The translations under genes were made by a program, and so were the position numbers. This document shows positions 26,632 to 35,047 of a stretch of 64,000 nucleotides of DNA, piece after piece. The DNA comes from Gracilibacillus ureilyticus (GTDB taxonomy: Bacteria > Bacillota > Bacilli > Bacillales > Amphibacillaceae). Below the pieces are notes generated by a model that was not told where the DNA came from, searched no databases, and saw only the letters and a program-made list of their open reading frames with translations. Location of the stretch: NCBI RefSeq assembly GCF_900111195.1, contig NZ_FOGL01000022.1:1-64000 (forward strand). Reading direction: 5' to 3'. Every line of letters begins with the position of its first letter. The first letter of the stretch is position 1.

Positions 26632-26843
26632 TGGAAAACGAATACTTTGTAGGCTGGGGAACTTTGGCGTTAATTAATGCCGGACTCGCCCAAGGGAAAA
26701 ATCGGACGGGGCTGAACTGGTTTTTACTTTCAATAATATTAGGTCCATTCGCAACACTGATTTTGTTATTTGTTAAAAAAGAGATCAGCACAAAAAAAAT
26801 TAATGCGAGCCAAGCTCTGATAAAACTAAAAAAGGGGCGCTAA
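26631..26843 (+). CDS. Small membrane protein coupled to a GNAT gene
   Basis: 70 residues from the ATG overlapping the upstream stop; SD AAAGGGTGGAG is inside the GNAT gene. A hydrophobic helix WFLLSIILGPFATLILLFV follows GKNRTGLN, then a basic tail. This resembles short bacterial membrane proteins with a G-x-x-WFL-G-P motif and no assigned role. Confidence 0.65.
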   Translation: MENEYFVGWGTLALINAGLAQGKNRTGLNWFLLSIILGPFATLILLFVKKEISTKKINASQALIKLKKGR

Positions 26844-26846
26844 ATA

Positions 26847-27221
26847 TTGAAACTAAGACTGGAATTATTTGTTGAAGACTTAGAGAAATCAGCCGAATTT
26901 TACTGTGATGTTCTGGGCTTTCATGTATCAGAAGAACAGAAGAATAATTATATCCCTGTTAAAAAGGGTGACGTAGTTATAGGGTTAGGACAAATGGAAA
27001 ATTTATCTGCAGACCATCCCGTCAAAGTTTCAGGCAGTGACCAGGCCCCTGGCTTAGGGGTGGAAATCGTTCTGGAAGTGGAGAATATAGAGGGAGCTTA
27101 TCACGATGTAGTTGCCAAGGGATATCCTGTCCAAGCAAAATTAACTGAAAGACCTTGGGGGATGAGTGATTTCAGAGTCATTGATCCTGACGGGTATTAT
27201 TTAAGGCTTACATCAATATAA
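26847..27221 (+). CDS. VOC family (glyoxalase/bleomycin-resistance-like) protein
   Basis: 124 residues from a TTG start after AAAGGGGCGC. A single beta-alpha-beta-beta-beta repeat pair: LRLELFVEDLEKSAEFYCDVLGF at the start and MSDFRVIDPDGYYLRLT at the end, the classic VOC termini with the Glu/His metal-site positions not clearly conserved. It follows the GNAT/membrane pair in an apparent operon. Substrate unknown. Confidence 0.85.
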   Translation: MKLRLELFVEDLEKSAEFYCDVLGFHVSEEQKNNYIPVKKGDVVIGLGQMENLSADHPVKVSGSDQAPGLGVEIVLEVENIEGAYHDVVAKGYPVQAKLTERPWGMSDFRVIDPDGYYLRLTSI

Positions 27222-27247
27222 CCAAATTTTGCAAGGAGGATACTATT

Positions 27248-27601
27248 ATGGTTTCCATTATCATCATTTTAATCGTTATCCTGATTCTGGATCTTATTTT
27301 AAAGAAAACTATTATAAAAATGAGGAATATAGAGGTATTGGATCCAGAGAAAAAGTATGTAAACAAGCTGCATAAATATGGTGAGAGAATACTTTCTTTG
27401 GTAAATATATTGATTATAGTCTTAGCGATGTCAGAATATCCTCATCTGAGACCACTTATTTTTATTGGGCCGGGGATTTTGGTGGCATACCGCACCATCA
27501 TGGAATGGAAGAATGCGAAAGAAACTGGTACATATCTCATAAGTGCGTCAACTAGCGGATTATTTTTTACTGGATCCATCGTTTATGTCATCATTCATTA
27601 A
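27248..27601 (+). CDS. DUF4181 family membrane protein
   Basis: 117 residues. TM segments at about 2-18, 48-64, 68-82 and 96-115. The ILVAYRTIMEWKNAKETGTYLISA block is characteristic of DUF4181. GCAAGGAGG precedes the ATG. Last gene of the run beginning at 26185. Confidence 0.75.
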   Translation: MVSIIIILIVILILDLILKKTIIKMRNIEVLDPEKKYVNKLHKYGERILSLVNILIIVLAMSEYPHLRPLIFIGPGILVAYRTIMEWKNAKETGTYLISASTSGLFFTGSIVYVIIH

Positions 27602-27673
27602 AATATGTGGACACATGATTGGAGCATCTCTCCTCTTCTGAAGAAATGCTCCATTAAGCGTAAGATAACAACT

Positions 27674-28282
27674 TTATAAACTATCAGGAAGATAATGCTC
27701 ATACATTTGAACCGCATTTGTGCTTTCTCGTAATGTGGCAATTGTTTTCTCATTTGGTTTAGTATAGATTACAGGATAATCTTTCTCTTCGAATTCTTCT
27801 TGAACAGAGAATGCTAATTTTTCTTCATTTATTGAAAACTCTGCCTTCACTCCTGGTTTGTTTCCACGGGCATCTATTCTTATCCACCGATTGAGAGAAT
27901 GAAGAAACACTCCATTTAACGTATGTAACGAATAACCCTTCTCTGGAGTGTCAAATAGCATTAATCTTTGGTAACAAAATCCAGTCGGAATCCCTGCTGA
28001 TCTTAATAATGCTGCCAACAAATTAGATTTAGCATAACAAATGCCTTCTTTATTTTTCAGTACTTCTGAGGCTTTACAAGTAACTTTGGTGCTTTGAATA
28101 TCCCAAGAATGAGAAATATGATCCCTTACAAACTCAAAAGCCTTTTTAACTTTTTCTACTTCAGTCTGTTCATCAGTGAAAAGTTCCACTACTTTATCCT
28201 GGATGATTGAATGGGAGTAATCTACCACATCTAATTCTATCAAATAATCTTCTAGACTAACTGATTCTGGTACCAATTGCAT
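27674..28282 (-). CDS. Transglutaminase-like cysteine protease-fold protein
   Basis: 202 residues. The transglutaminase core has Cys82 (EGICYAKS), His120 (GYSLHTLN) and Asp137 (RIDARG), the full triad in the usual order, with the KVTCKASEVL region before the Cys. No signal peptide, so it is cytosolic. Family members include proteases, peptide N-glycanases and cross-linkers; the substrate is open. AAGGAG lies upstream of the ATG. Confidence 0.88.
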   Translation of the reverse strand: MQLVPESVSLEDYLIELDVVDYSHSIIQDKVVELFTDEQTEVEKVKKAFEFVRDHISHSWDIQSTKVTCKASEVLKNKEGICYAKSNLLAALLRSAGIPTGFCYQRLMLFDTPEKGYSLHTLNGVFLHSLNRWIRIDARGNKPGVKAEFSINEEKLAFSVQEEFEEKDYPVIYTKPNEKTIATLRESTNAVQMYEHYLPDSL

Positions 28283-28512
28283 TTATTAAACAACTCCTTC
28301 ATCAACTTGTTGCATAATTATACAACTTAATTAATTTTTATACAATAAAAATGTTGGATGTTTATTTCGATATAGCTTACCTTCATTTGACATCCTGCAA
28401 GCTAATGCGGTGATAAACGAATATTTATAAAGCGGAAAAATGGCCGAACAAGAAGGAACTGATACCTATTGTGTCGAATATAGTATACAGAGCTATAATC
28501 GAAAGGATGAGA

Positions 28513-28905
28513 ATGTTGAATTTATCGATCATTAACAGCACCAGAACGAATAATTTTAATGATAAAGATATCATGCAAAAGATTACTGAACTGTGGAAGG
28601 AAGCCTCTCCACATCTACCTGAAAATGAGAATACATACGGTGTATACCATGAATATGAGAGCGACTATAAAGGTGATTATTCTTTAAGCATAGCAAAGGA
28701 AGATGAGATAGGATCCATAGAAATACCGATGAACGCAAAATACAAAATTTTTTATGTAGACACGACTGATGAGCAAGGTGTTTTTCATGCTTGGAGTAAC
28801 ATATGGGAACAAGAAGAAGCCGGGCTTATAGAAAGAGCCTATACATTTGACTTTGAAAAATACCTCCCAAATGGAGAGATAGAAATTCACATTGCGATAA
28901 AGTAA
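28513..28905 (+). CDS. GyrI-like / AraC effector-binding domain protein
   Basis: 130 residues from ATG 28513, which has AAAGGATGAGA upstream; an earlier in-frame start exists at 28471. The single domain matches the GyrI-like small-molecule-binding fold: ITELWKEASPHL, TYGVYHEYESDYKGDYSLSI, IPMNAKYKIFYV, and the end FEKYLPNGEIEIHIAIK. No DNA-binding part. It may bind a drug-like ligand. Confidence 0.78.
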   Translation: MLNLSIINSTRTNNFNDKDIMQKITELWKEASPHLPENENTYGVYHEYESDYKGDYSLSIAKEDEIGSIEIPMNAKYKIFYVDTTDEQGVFHAWSNIWEQEEAGLIERAYTFDFEKYLPNGEIEIHIAIK

Positions 28906-28915
28906 CCGGCCATTA

Positions 28916-29524
28916 TTATTCTGAAAACCTATTTAACTTTAGAATGTAGATTTCTCCATTGTTATCGTTCTGATAATCCTGCTGGAGAAGCCCATATATC
29001 GCACAGTCTTTGTATTGATTTTTGTAATTAAGGATCATGTGTCTGACTGTGCCCTCTTGTTCCATTCCGGCTTTTCTCATAACTTTTCCTGATGCAGGAT
29101 TATCGGTATTGTGTTTGGCAGATATTTTGTGAATGTTCATGTACCTGAAACCGAACTCTACTACAGCTCTCAATGCTTCCGTTCCATAGCCCTGATTCCA
29201 CCATTGGTATCCGATCGAATAACTGACTTCACAATTACCAGTACTCGTATCAAAATGATCTAAATCAATTTCACCAATCAGTTCACCTGTTGATTTCAGT
29301 TCAATCCCCCAGTAACAAAATTCTTTCCTGTCATATTGGCTGAAAATATGGTTTAACCATATACGTGTATCGCCAGTTGTCTTGTGCGGCGGGCTAATGC
29401 GATTCCGAGAAATCCTTTCATCTGAACGCCAGTTATTAAATACACTCAGCGTATCTGACTGATCCAGCTTTCTGAGGATTAACCGGCTGGTTTCAATTAT
29501 TGGAGAACCAGAATAGCGAATCAT
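28916..29524 (-). CDS. GNAT acetyltransferase, RimJ/RimL type
   Basis: 202 residues from the ATG at 29524 (AAGGTGG seven bases upstream; a GTG at 29530 is possible). The opening ETSRLILRKLDQSD is typical of RimJ/RimL-type GNATs. Motif A is WWNQGYGTEALRAVVEFGF near residues 110-128, then NPASGKVMRKAGM. It converges with the GyrI-like gene, with ten bases between the stops. Confidence 0.88.
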   Translation of the reverse strand: MIRYSGSPIIETSRLILRKLDQSDTLSVFNNWRSDERISRNRISPPHKTTGDTRIWLNHIFSQYDRKEFCYWGIELKSTGELIGEIDLDHFDTSTGNCEVSYSIGYQWWNQGYGTEALRAVVEFGFRYMNIHKISAKHNTDNPASGKVMRKAGMEQEGTVRHMILNYKNQYKDCAIYGLLQQDYQNDNNGEIYILKLNRFSE

Positions 29525-29549
29525 TATCACACCACCTTGAAATTACTTC

Positions 29550-30167
29550 TCAAAAAAGATTTAATAGGTCTTTAAATTCTTTAATAACATAATCATATTC
29601 AGTTACTTCACCGAAACCATACGTTGCATAAACAAATGGAATTCCAGCATATCGTGCCGCATTTAAGTCACCTGATGTATCCCCTATATAAACAGGGCTT
29701 GATAAGTTGTTCCTTCTCATTATAAGTTGAATATTTTCCCCTTTGGAAAGTCCTGTTCTTCCTGGATTTTCATAATCTATAAAATACTTATCCAGATTAT
29801 GAAATTGATAAAAAGATTCAATATATCCATCCTGACAGTTGCTAACGATTAAAAGATTGTATTTTTTTGATAGTTTGATCAATACATTTTCAACATCTGG
29901 ATAAAGATTGCCTCCTTGTTTCTCTATCCATCCTTTTTCTGAAAGAATGAACTCAGATATCACATACCTCCGTTGATCTTCACTTAGATCAGGAAATAAT
30001 TTTCTGCAGATGTCTGGCATTTGTAAACCCATAGTTTTTTCCAGATCTCCCCGTGTTAATTCTCCTTTAATTCGATCATGTCTCCTGATACAGCTATTCC
30101 AGGCATGTAAAACTGTATCAATCGGGTCCCAAATAGTTCCATCCAAATCGAAAATCAGACTATCCAT
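29550..30167 (-). CDS. HAD family hydrolase (phosphatase type)
   Basis: 205 residues from ATG 30167 (AGAGGTG upstream). HAD motif I FDLDGTIWDP (Asp7/Asp9), motif II LIVSNC, motif III Lys near GLSKGENI, and motif IV YIGDTSGDLNAA are all present. A helical cap lies between residues 16 and 85, as in phosphoglycolate phosphatase-like enzymes. It is 25 bases upstream of the RimJ/L GNAT on the same strand, so the two are likely an operon. Confidence 0.92.
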   Translation of the reverse strand: MDSLIFDLDGTIWDPIDTVLHAWNSCIRRHDRIKGELTRGDLEKTMGLQMPDICRKLFPDLSEDQRRYVISEFILSEKGWIEKQGGNLYPDVENVLIKLSKKYNLLIVSNCQDGYIESFYQFHNLDKYFIDYENPGRTGLSKGENIQLIMRRNNLSSPVYIGDTSGDLNAARYAGIPFVYATYGFGEVTEYDYVIKEFKDLLNLF

Positions 30168-30179
30168 TAGTCGATTCAC

Positions 30180-30425
30180 CTCTTATCTCAGTAATCTATA
30201 GAAATCAAATATTCATCCTATTAATTCGCTATTCTCTGTTTTTCCCCTTTCATGAAAAAACGGAAACTTTCATGTAATCCAGTAAGTGAAGTGGCTTTGC
30301 CCATTCCAAAAATCCTTAAATGTCCGTTTTGTTTCCAAAGGGAGTGATTGACAGTTTGTGTTAAAATAGATGGTAAAACGATCTCTAACCTAACCAGATT
30401 TTAACAGAAGGAAGGTAGTTTTTAA
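30180..30425. other. Gene-free divergent promoter interval
   Basis: About 245 bases between the HAD gene and the LprI-like gene. AT-rich, with a GAAGGAAGG SD at its right edge. TTGACA (from about 30348) followed by TAAAAT at about 30361-30366 gives no correctly spaced promoter, and nothing else stands out. Confidence 0.5.
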
Positions 30426-30953
30426 ATGAAAGTTAGAGTGAAAATTTTTATTGGAACGTTATTAGTCTTATTGGTTGCCTGCACCCCGGATGGGGCCGCA
30501 AGTGATAGTACAGATCAACAACCATCTTCCTCGCCGGTGCAAGAAACACCAACCAATGAAACGAATAAAGAAGATACTGACACTTCTGCAGTGAGTTTGA
30601 AGGAGGAATATCTTCAGAAGCTTAATGCTGCCAAACAAGAAATGGATAAAATGCAAGAAAATCCTGAAGATAGTTCTACCTATGCACTTAAAAAAATAGA
30701 AGGTGAACGGTTTGATGTTTGGGATGGATTGTTAAATGAAGTTTACGGAGTCCTTCAAGACCAGCTTTCCCATGATAAGATGGAACAGTTAAGAGAAGAA
30801 CAACGAGAGTGGATAGAATATAGGGATAATACGGCAAAAGAGGCATCGCTTCAATATGAAGGAGGCACGATGGAGCAACTGGAATATGTTGCCGTCATGA
30901 ATGACCTTACAGAAGATAGAACGTTTGAACTAGTGAATAAATATATGAAATAA
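30426..30953 (+). CDS. Lipoprotein with LprI-like (DUF1311) domain
   Basis: 175 residues. Lys/Arg-rich start, hydrophobic stretch and lipobox LVAC at about residues 15-18. A Ser/Thr/Pro/Glu linker runs to residue 55, then a LprI/DUF1311-type helical domain (EYLQKLNAAKQEMDK, then LREEQREWIEYRD). The domain is best known from lysozyme-inhibitor LprI. The usual Cys pairs of some members are absent. It precedes another lipoprotein by 32 bases and probably shares its transcript. Confidence 0.82.
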   Translation: MKVRVKIFIGTLLVLLVACTPDGAASDSTDQQPSSSPVQETPTNETNKEDTDTSAVSLKEEYLQKLNAAKQEMDKMQENPEDSSTYALKKIEGERFDVWDGLLNEVYGVLQDQLSHDKMEQLREEQREWIEYRDNTAKEASLQYEGGTMEQLEYVAVMNDLTEDRTFELVNKYMK

Positions 30954-30985
30954 GTTTTACCAACAAGAAAAAGGAAGTGCAATTT

Positions 30986-31907
30986 ATGAAAAAGATAATC
31001 TTAATGACTCTCACAGCAATCTCATTAATTACTGTCAGCGCTTGTTCCAATCCCACAGAGAGTGGGGAGTCCACAGAACCTGAGGAAACTCCTGACACAT
31101 CCATTACAGAGAATGGAAATGATAACCAAGAGGCAGATCAATCAAATGTTCCAGACAGCAGTTCAACTGATTTTGATCTGAAAAAATATCTGACGGAAAA
31201 TTATCCGTTGGAGCACACCCACTATGTCATTGAGAAGTGGGAGAACGAAGGCACAGAAAGATTAGATTATACAGTAAAGATCGAGCCAGATTCGAAAGAG
31301 TTTGCTCAGGAAATAAATGAGTTTTTTCAAAACGGGACACCTAATGAAGATGAAAGAACCCGGAGCATGTTCGAAACAGCTGAACAAATCATGAATGATT
31401 TTTCGGAAATAGATAATAACGTACACATTGATTCTGTTAACTGGGTATCCAATATTGATGATTATTCTGTCATGCTGATTCAGGATTATGAAAACAGCAA
31501 TCAAGGCGGACAAGATAATGACCCGTTATCCGAGTATTCCAGTGAACAGATTGAATATGCTCGAGTCTGGCTTCAGCTTGGCCCCAATCAGGAAATCGAT
31601 GAATTGAATGTCTGGCATATCGAAGCAGGCGAACCGCTAAATCCAACTGACGAAAAAAGTGCTGCCTATCCGGAAGATGTAATCCAATTAGCAGGATCGC
31701 GCCTTGTTGACGGATCAGTGACATACAGCGGAAACGGCGATGGCACGGCGATTATACAAAAGTAGATGAGAGTTTTTACACAGATATCATAGAAAATACA
31801 GAGCTGGTGTACGTCGATCCAGGAGACGATGAGAAAGTTATAGAATTGATCGGGAGGATATTGAACCATTAACAGGGACGAATGAAATCCATGCAGAAAA
31901 AGATTAA
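30986..31907 (+). pseudogene. Lipoprotein gene with two C-terminal frameshifts
   Basis: ATG 30986 follows AAGGAAG. A lipobox VSAC is at about residues 17-20, then an acidic linker and a beta-rich domain. The frame stops at 31765 after DGTAIIQK, but the next frame continues GDYTKVDESFYTDIIENTE and VYVDPGDDEKV, and a third frame ends with DREDIEPLTGTNEIHAEKD at 31907. Two single-base indels near 31745 and 31840 would explain this. As written, the ORF 30986-31765 encodes 259 residues and may still be made. A terminator begins right after 31907, supporting that as the old end. Confidence 0.65.
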
Positions 31908-31936
31908 GTCGCATTTGAACTAAATGCGGCTTTTCT
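31907..31936 (+). terminator. Terminator after the lipoprotein pair
   Basis: AGTCGCATTT / AAATGCGGCT stem (one wobble), 5-base loop, then TTTTCT. Confidence 0.8.
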
Positions 31937-32024
31937 AATTTTGAAATAGAATAAGCTTATTATAGAAGGAAAGCTCGGATCTACGTAGAACTATATAATA
32001 CAGTCTAAATTAGCAGGTGAAAAA

Positions 32025-32555
32025 ATGCCAAAACCAACTGTCACACTTACTGAATACAACCCAGACTGGGTAAATCAATATAAATATGAAGCAAAGCGGA
32101 TTATAAAAGCGATTGGTGATAAGGCAGCCGGAATAGAGCATATTGGCAGCACGTCGGTCAAAGGGCTTGCAGCAAAGCCGATCATCGATATTTTAGTTGG
32201 CGTGGAAGAATTAAAGATTGTTAACGATTTGATAGCTCCATTAGAAAAGATAGAAAATGAATATGTTCCTAAACCGGAATGGACAGACAGATATTTTTTC
32301 AGAAAAGGCGTATGGGGCAGAGGCACGTGCCATTTACATGTATGTGAAATAAACAGCAGGGAATGGGTGGAGAAGCTGTTATTTCGCAATTATTTGAGAA
32401 AAAATCCACAAACAGCGGAAAAGTATGCTTCGCTTAAAAGGGAACTTGCAGTCGAATATAATGATGACCGGCCGGAATATACCCGGAGAAAAGAACCATT
32501 CATTTATGACATACTTGTAAAAGCCGTATTTGAACAAAAAAAAGAAAGAGGATGA
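32025..32555 (+). CDS. GrpB family (nucleotidyltransferase-fold) protein
   Basis: 176 residues. GrpB/UPF0157 marks: EYNPDWVNQY at the start, IEHIGSTSVKGLAAKPIIDILV near residues 37-58 (the GS motif and Asp pair of nucleotidyltransferase folds), and HLHVCE. First of three closely spaced genes with a RimJ/L GNAT and a broken second GrpB. Confidence 0.88.
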   Translation: MPKPTVTLTEYNPDWVNQYKYEAKRIIKAIGDKAAGIEHIGSTSVKGLAAKPIIDILVGVEELKIVNDLIAPLEKIENEYVPKPEWTDRYFFRKGVWGRGTCHLHVCEINSREWVEKLLFRNYLRKNPQTAEKYASLKRELAVEYNDDRPEYTRRKEPFIYDILVKAVFEQKKERG

Positions 32556-32559
32556 AACG

Positions 32560-33114
32560 ATGAAAATAGAAGATATATATGGTGATTTGCCAACATTAGA
32601 AACTGACAGGCTCATTTTAAGGAAAGTAACAATGGAAGATGTGGAGGATATGTACATATACGGCTCGGATGAAGAAGTCTCGAAATATGTAACATGGGAC
32701 ACGCACCAGTCATTAAAAGATACAAAAGGTTTTGTGCAATTTATATTAAATCAATATGAAACGGGGCAGGTTGCTCCATGGGGCATAGAGTATAAAGAAA
32801 ATAGGAAGTTCATAGGAACGATTGATTTCATCACATGGGAACCGGAACATAATCGCGCCGAGATTGGTTATGTCATTTCGAAACAATACTGGGGGAAAGG
32901 TCTAACTGCAGAAGCGGCCAGGGAAATCATTCGTTTCGGTTTCAACAGCATGGATCTTATCCGCATTCAGGCAAGATGTGTTAGTGAAAATACGGGCTCC
33001 AAACGTGTAATGGAAAAAGCGGGAATGTCGCTCGAGGGGATTATGAGAAAGGGAATGGTGATTAAAGGAAAGCATCGCGATATCAAGCTATATTCGATAA
33101 TAAAAGGGGAGTGA
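32560..33114 (+). CDS. GNAT acetyltransferase, RimJ/RimL type
   Basis: 184 residues from ATG 32560 (AAAGAGG upstream). ETDRLILRKVTMEDVEDMY near the start, motif A QYWGKGLTAEAAREIIRFGF near residues 108-127, then NTGSKRVMEKAGM. It starts five bases after the GrpB stop and is followed by a second GrpB four bases later, so it is an operon. Confidence 0.9.
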   Translation: MKIEDIYGDLPTLETDRLILRKVTMEDVEDMYIYGSDEEVSKYVTWDTHQSLKDTKGFVQFILNQYETGQVAPWGIEYKENRKFIGTIDFITWEPEHNRAEIGYVISKQYWGKGLTAEAAREIIRFGFNSMDLIRIQARCVSENTGSKRVMEKAGMSLEGIMRKGMVIKGKHRDIKLYSIIKGE

Positions 33115-33118
33115 TGCA

Positions 33119-33643
33119 ATGCTGAGTGCAAACAAATGCGAGGTGAAACTTGCTGCACATTCGGATAACTGGGCTAACCTTTTTCAGGAAGAAAAGGAAT
33201 TGCTTAATAATTTGCTCGGGGAACATATTCAGGATATCTAGCATATAGGAAGTACAGCCATTAGCGGCATAGCAGCAAAGCCAGTAATTGACATAGCTGT
33301 AGGAGTTCTTCCAATGAAGGATGCTGGAAATTTTGATAAAGAAAAATTGAAAGCATTCGGCTATTATCATTTGCACCGTGTTCAGATAGAGGGAAAAGTA
33401 GTTTATGCTAAATTTTCAGATATGAAAAATCTCACCAAGACGCACATCCTTCATGTAGTAGAATATCAGGGGAAATGGTGGAATGAACACATTTTTTTCC
33501 GTGATTATCTGCAGAATGATCTTGAAGCTGCCAAAGAGTATGAATCATTAAAGAATAAATTAGCCATGGAATTTCCAGAAGATGAAAAGGCCTATACTGA
33601 CGGAAAAAGGATGTTTGTTGATGAGATACTCAGTAGAAGATGA
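33119..33643 (+). pseudogene. Second GrpB-family gene with premature TAG
   Basis: From ATG 33119 the frame gives 40 residues, then TAG at 33239-33241, then HIGSTAISGIAAKPVIDIAV, which is the conserved GrpB motif in the same frame, and stays open to 33643. The stop falls exactly at the residue before HIGST, where the intact copy has Glu. A single base change (for example GAG to TAG) explains it. The rest shows no damage, so the loss looks recent. Confidence 0.85.
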
Positions 33644-33647
33644 GCAA

Positions 33648-34130
33648 ATGTTGGTTAAAGAGATGGATGAAAAATCAGCAAGAGAAATTCTGAGCTGGAG
33701 ATATGAACAGCCGTATGATCTATATAATAATGAAGCCACCGAAGAATCGTTAAATGAACTGCTCGATGGTTCTTATAAGGTTGTCATTCTTCATGACGGC
33801 ACTGTGTTTGGCTTTTTTTGTACTGGAAAAATGGCACAAGTACCTGCTGGACACAATTTTGGAGCATATAATGATAACTGTGTAGATGTCGATCTAGGCA
33901 TGAATCCTGATTACACAGGAAAAGGCAATGGCTATACGTTTTGTTCATTTATCATTGAATTCGTTGCCAGAATTTTTCCTAATATACCTGTAAGACTGAC
34001 TGTTGCGACATTTAATAAAAGAGCCATTCATTTATACGAGAAACTAGGATTTGAAAAAAAGAACCAATTCTCCAATGGATCAACAGAATTTATTACGATG
34101 CTAACCGTCTGTCAGACTCCCACTGATTAA
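33648..34130 (+). CDS. GNAT N-acetyltransferase with element-derived C-terminus
   Basis: 160 residues from ATG 33648; an earlier in-frame ATG at 33621 overlaps the GrpB remnant. GNAT core: LGMNPDYTGKGNGYTFCSFI, LTVATFNKRAIHLYEKLGF. The last nine residues (LTVCQTPTD) are coded by a palindromic-element remnant at 34099-34144, so the original end has been replaced. Substrate unknown. Confidence 0.82.
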   Translation: MLVKEMDEKSAREILSWRYEQPYDLYNNEATEESLNELLDGSYKVVILHDGTVFGFFCTGKMAQVPAGHNFGAYNDNCVDVDLGMNPDYTGKGNGYTFCSFIIEFVARIFPNIPVRLTVATFNKRAIHLYEKLGFEKKNQFSNGSTEFITMLTVCQTPTD

Positions 34131-34144
34131 AAGTCTCACTATAT
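34099..34144 (+). mobile_element. Remnant of the palindromic mini-element
   Basis: GCTAACCGTCT..AGACTCCCACT joined to GATTAAAAGTCTCACT. The left part matches 55829-55852 and the right part 55952-55967, so this is an internally deleted copy. Confidence 0.7.
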
Positions 34145-34148
34145 CACA

Positions 34149-34715
34149 ATGGAATTTTTTAAAAAGGATGTGACAAGTTTGTCAATCGAAAAGGAGTACT
34201 TAAAAGTGGTTCGCGAAAGGTTTACTAGTATCAAAATGCTGGGAGAAAAAACGATGGAGCAATTATCTGATGAGGATATTTGCTGGTCTTATAATGGAGA
34301 GTCTAACAGTATTGCCGTGATTGTAAAGCATATGAGCGGTAATATGATTTCAAGGTGGACCGATTTTCTTGAGACAGACGGAGAGAAGCCTGATAGAAAC
34401 CGGGATATGGAATTTTCAGAAGATATGCCAACAAAGTCAGAGTTGATGCAAGTTTGGCAAAAAGGATGGGATTGTTTATTACATGCAATAACTAATTTGT
34501 CAGAAGAAGACCTGGTAAAAAAAGTATCCATTCGCGGTGAGAGCCACTCGGTGATCGAAGCAATGGAGAGACAGGTGAGCCATTATTCTTATCATATTGG
34601 TCAAATGGTGTATCTCGGCAAGATGATAAAAAATGACCAATGGAAAAGTTTAAGCATACCAAAAGGACAATCCGAAGAATATCTGAAGCAAATGCTAGAG
34701 AAGCATGGGAAATAA
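34149..34715 (+). CDS. DUF1572 (DinB-like) protein
   Basis: 188 residues from ATG 34149, or 178 from a TTG at 34179 that has AAAGGATG upstream and gives the more usual N-terminus MSIEKEYLKVV. Helical-bundle marks: MEQLSDEDICW, NSIAVIVKHMSGNMISRW with one His, and SHYSYHIGQMVYLGK with a second metal-type His pair. DinB-fold proteins bind metals; some are thiol transferases. The mini-element remnant lies just upstream and may have displaced the promoter. Confidence 0.8.
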   Translation: MEFFKKDVTSLSIEKEYLKVVRERFTSIKMLGEKTMEQLSDEDICWSYNGESNSIAVIVKHMSGNMISRWTDFLETDGEKPDRNRDMEFSEDMPTKSELMQVWQKGWDCLLHAITNLSEEDLVKKVSIRGESHSVIEAMERQVSHYSYHIGQMVYLGKMIKNDQWKSLSIPKGQSEEYLKQMLEKHGK

Positions 34716-35047
34716 CGTTTTTAAGTCAATTAATTGTTGGCTGACGGGACCCCAGATGGCTTACTGACCTTACGGGAAAGTGATGAATATAATGGATACC
34801 ATTAAAAATGCTTTCAACGTCAACAATACTAGATTCTTAGAATAAGAAGAGGTCATTCTTAAGCACTGTTTTCATCGACTATGCATCATTCTGTCGGTAT
34901 CTAGGCGGTATACCCAGGTCGTACATGTACAGTTTTACTGGTGAGATTGTTCCGAGTACTATTCTGGATCAATTTATCCAATATTTAGTATAATGATAAC
35001 TGAGAACAAAAGTGAAACCGTCACTTATAATTGGGGGCATGGGTTAT
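34716..35047. other. Gene-free interval at a composition boundary
   Basis: About 330 bases with no ORF or clear hairpin. It contains the 10-base palindrome GTACATGTAC near 34922 and a TATAAT-like TATAATG just before 35000. It separates AT-rich genes from the GC-richer XRE/SDR pair. Confidence 0.5.
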
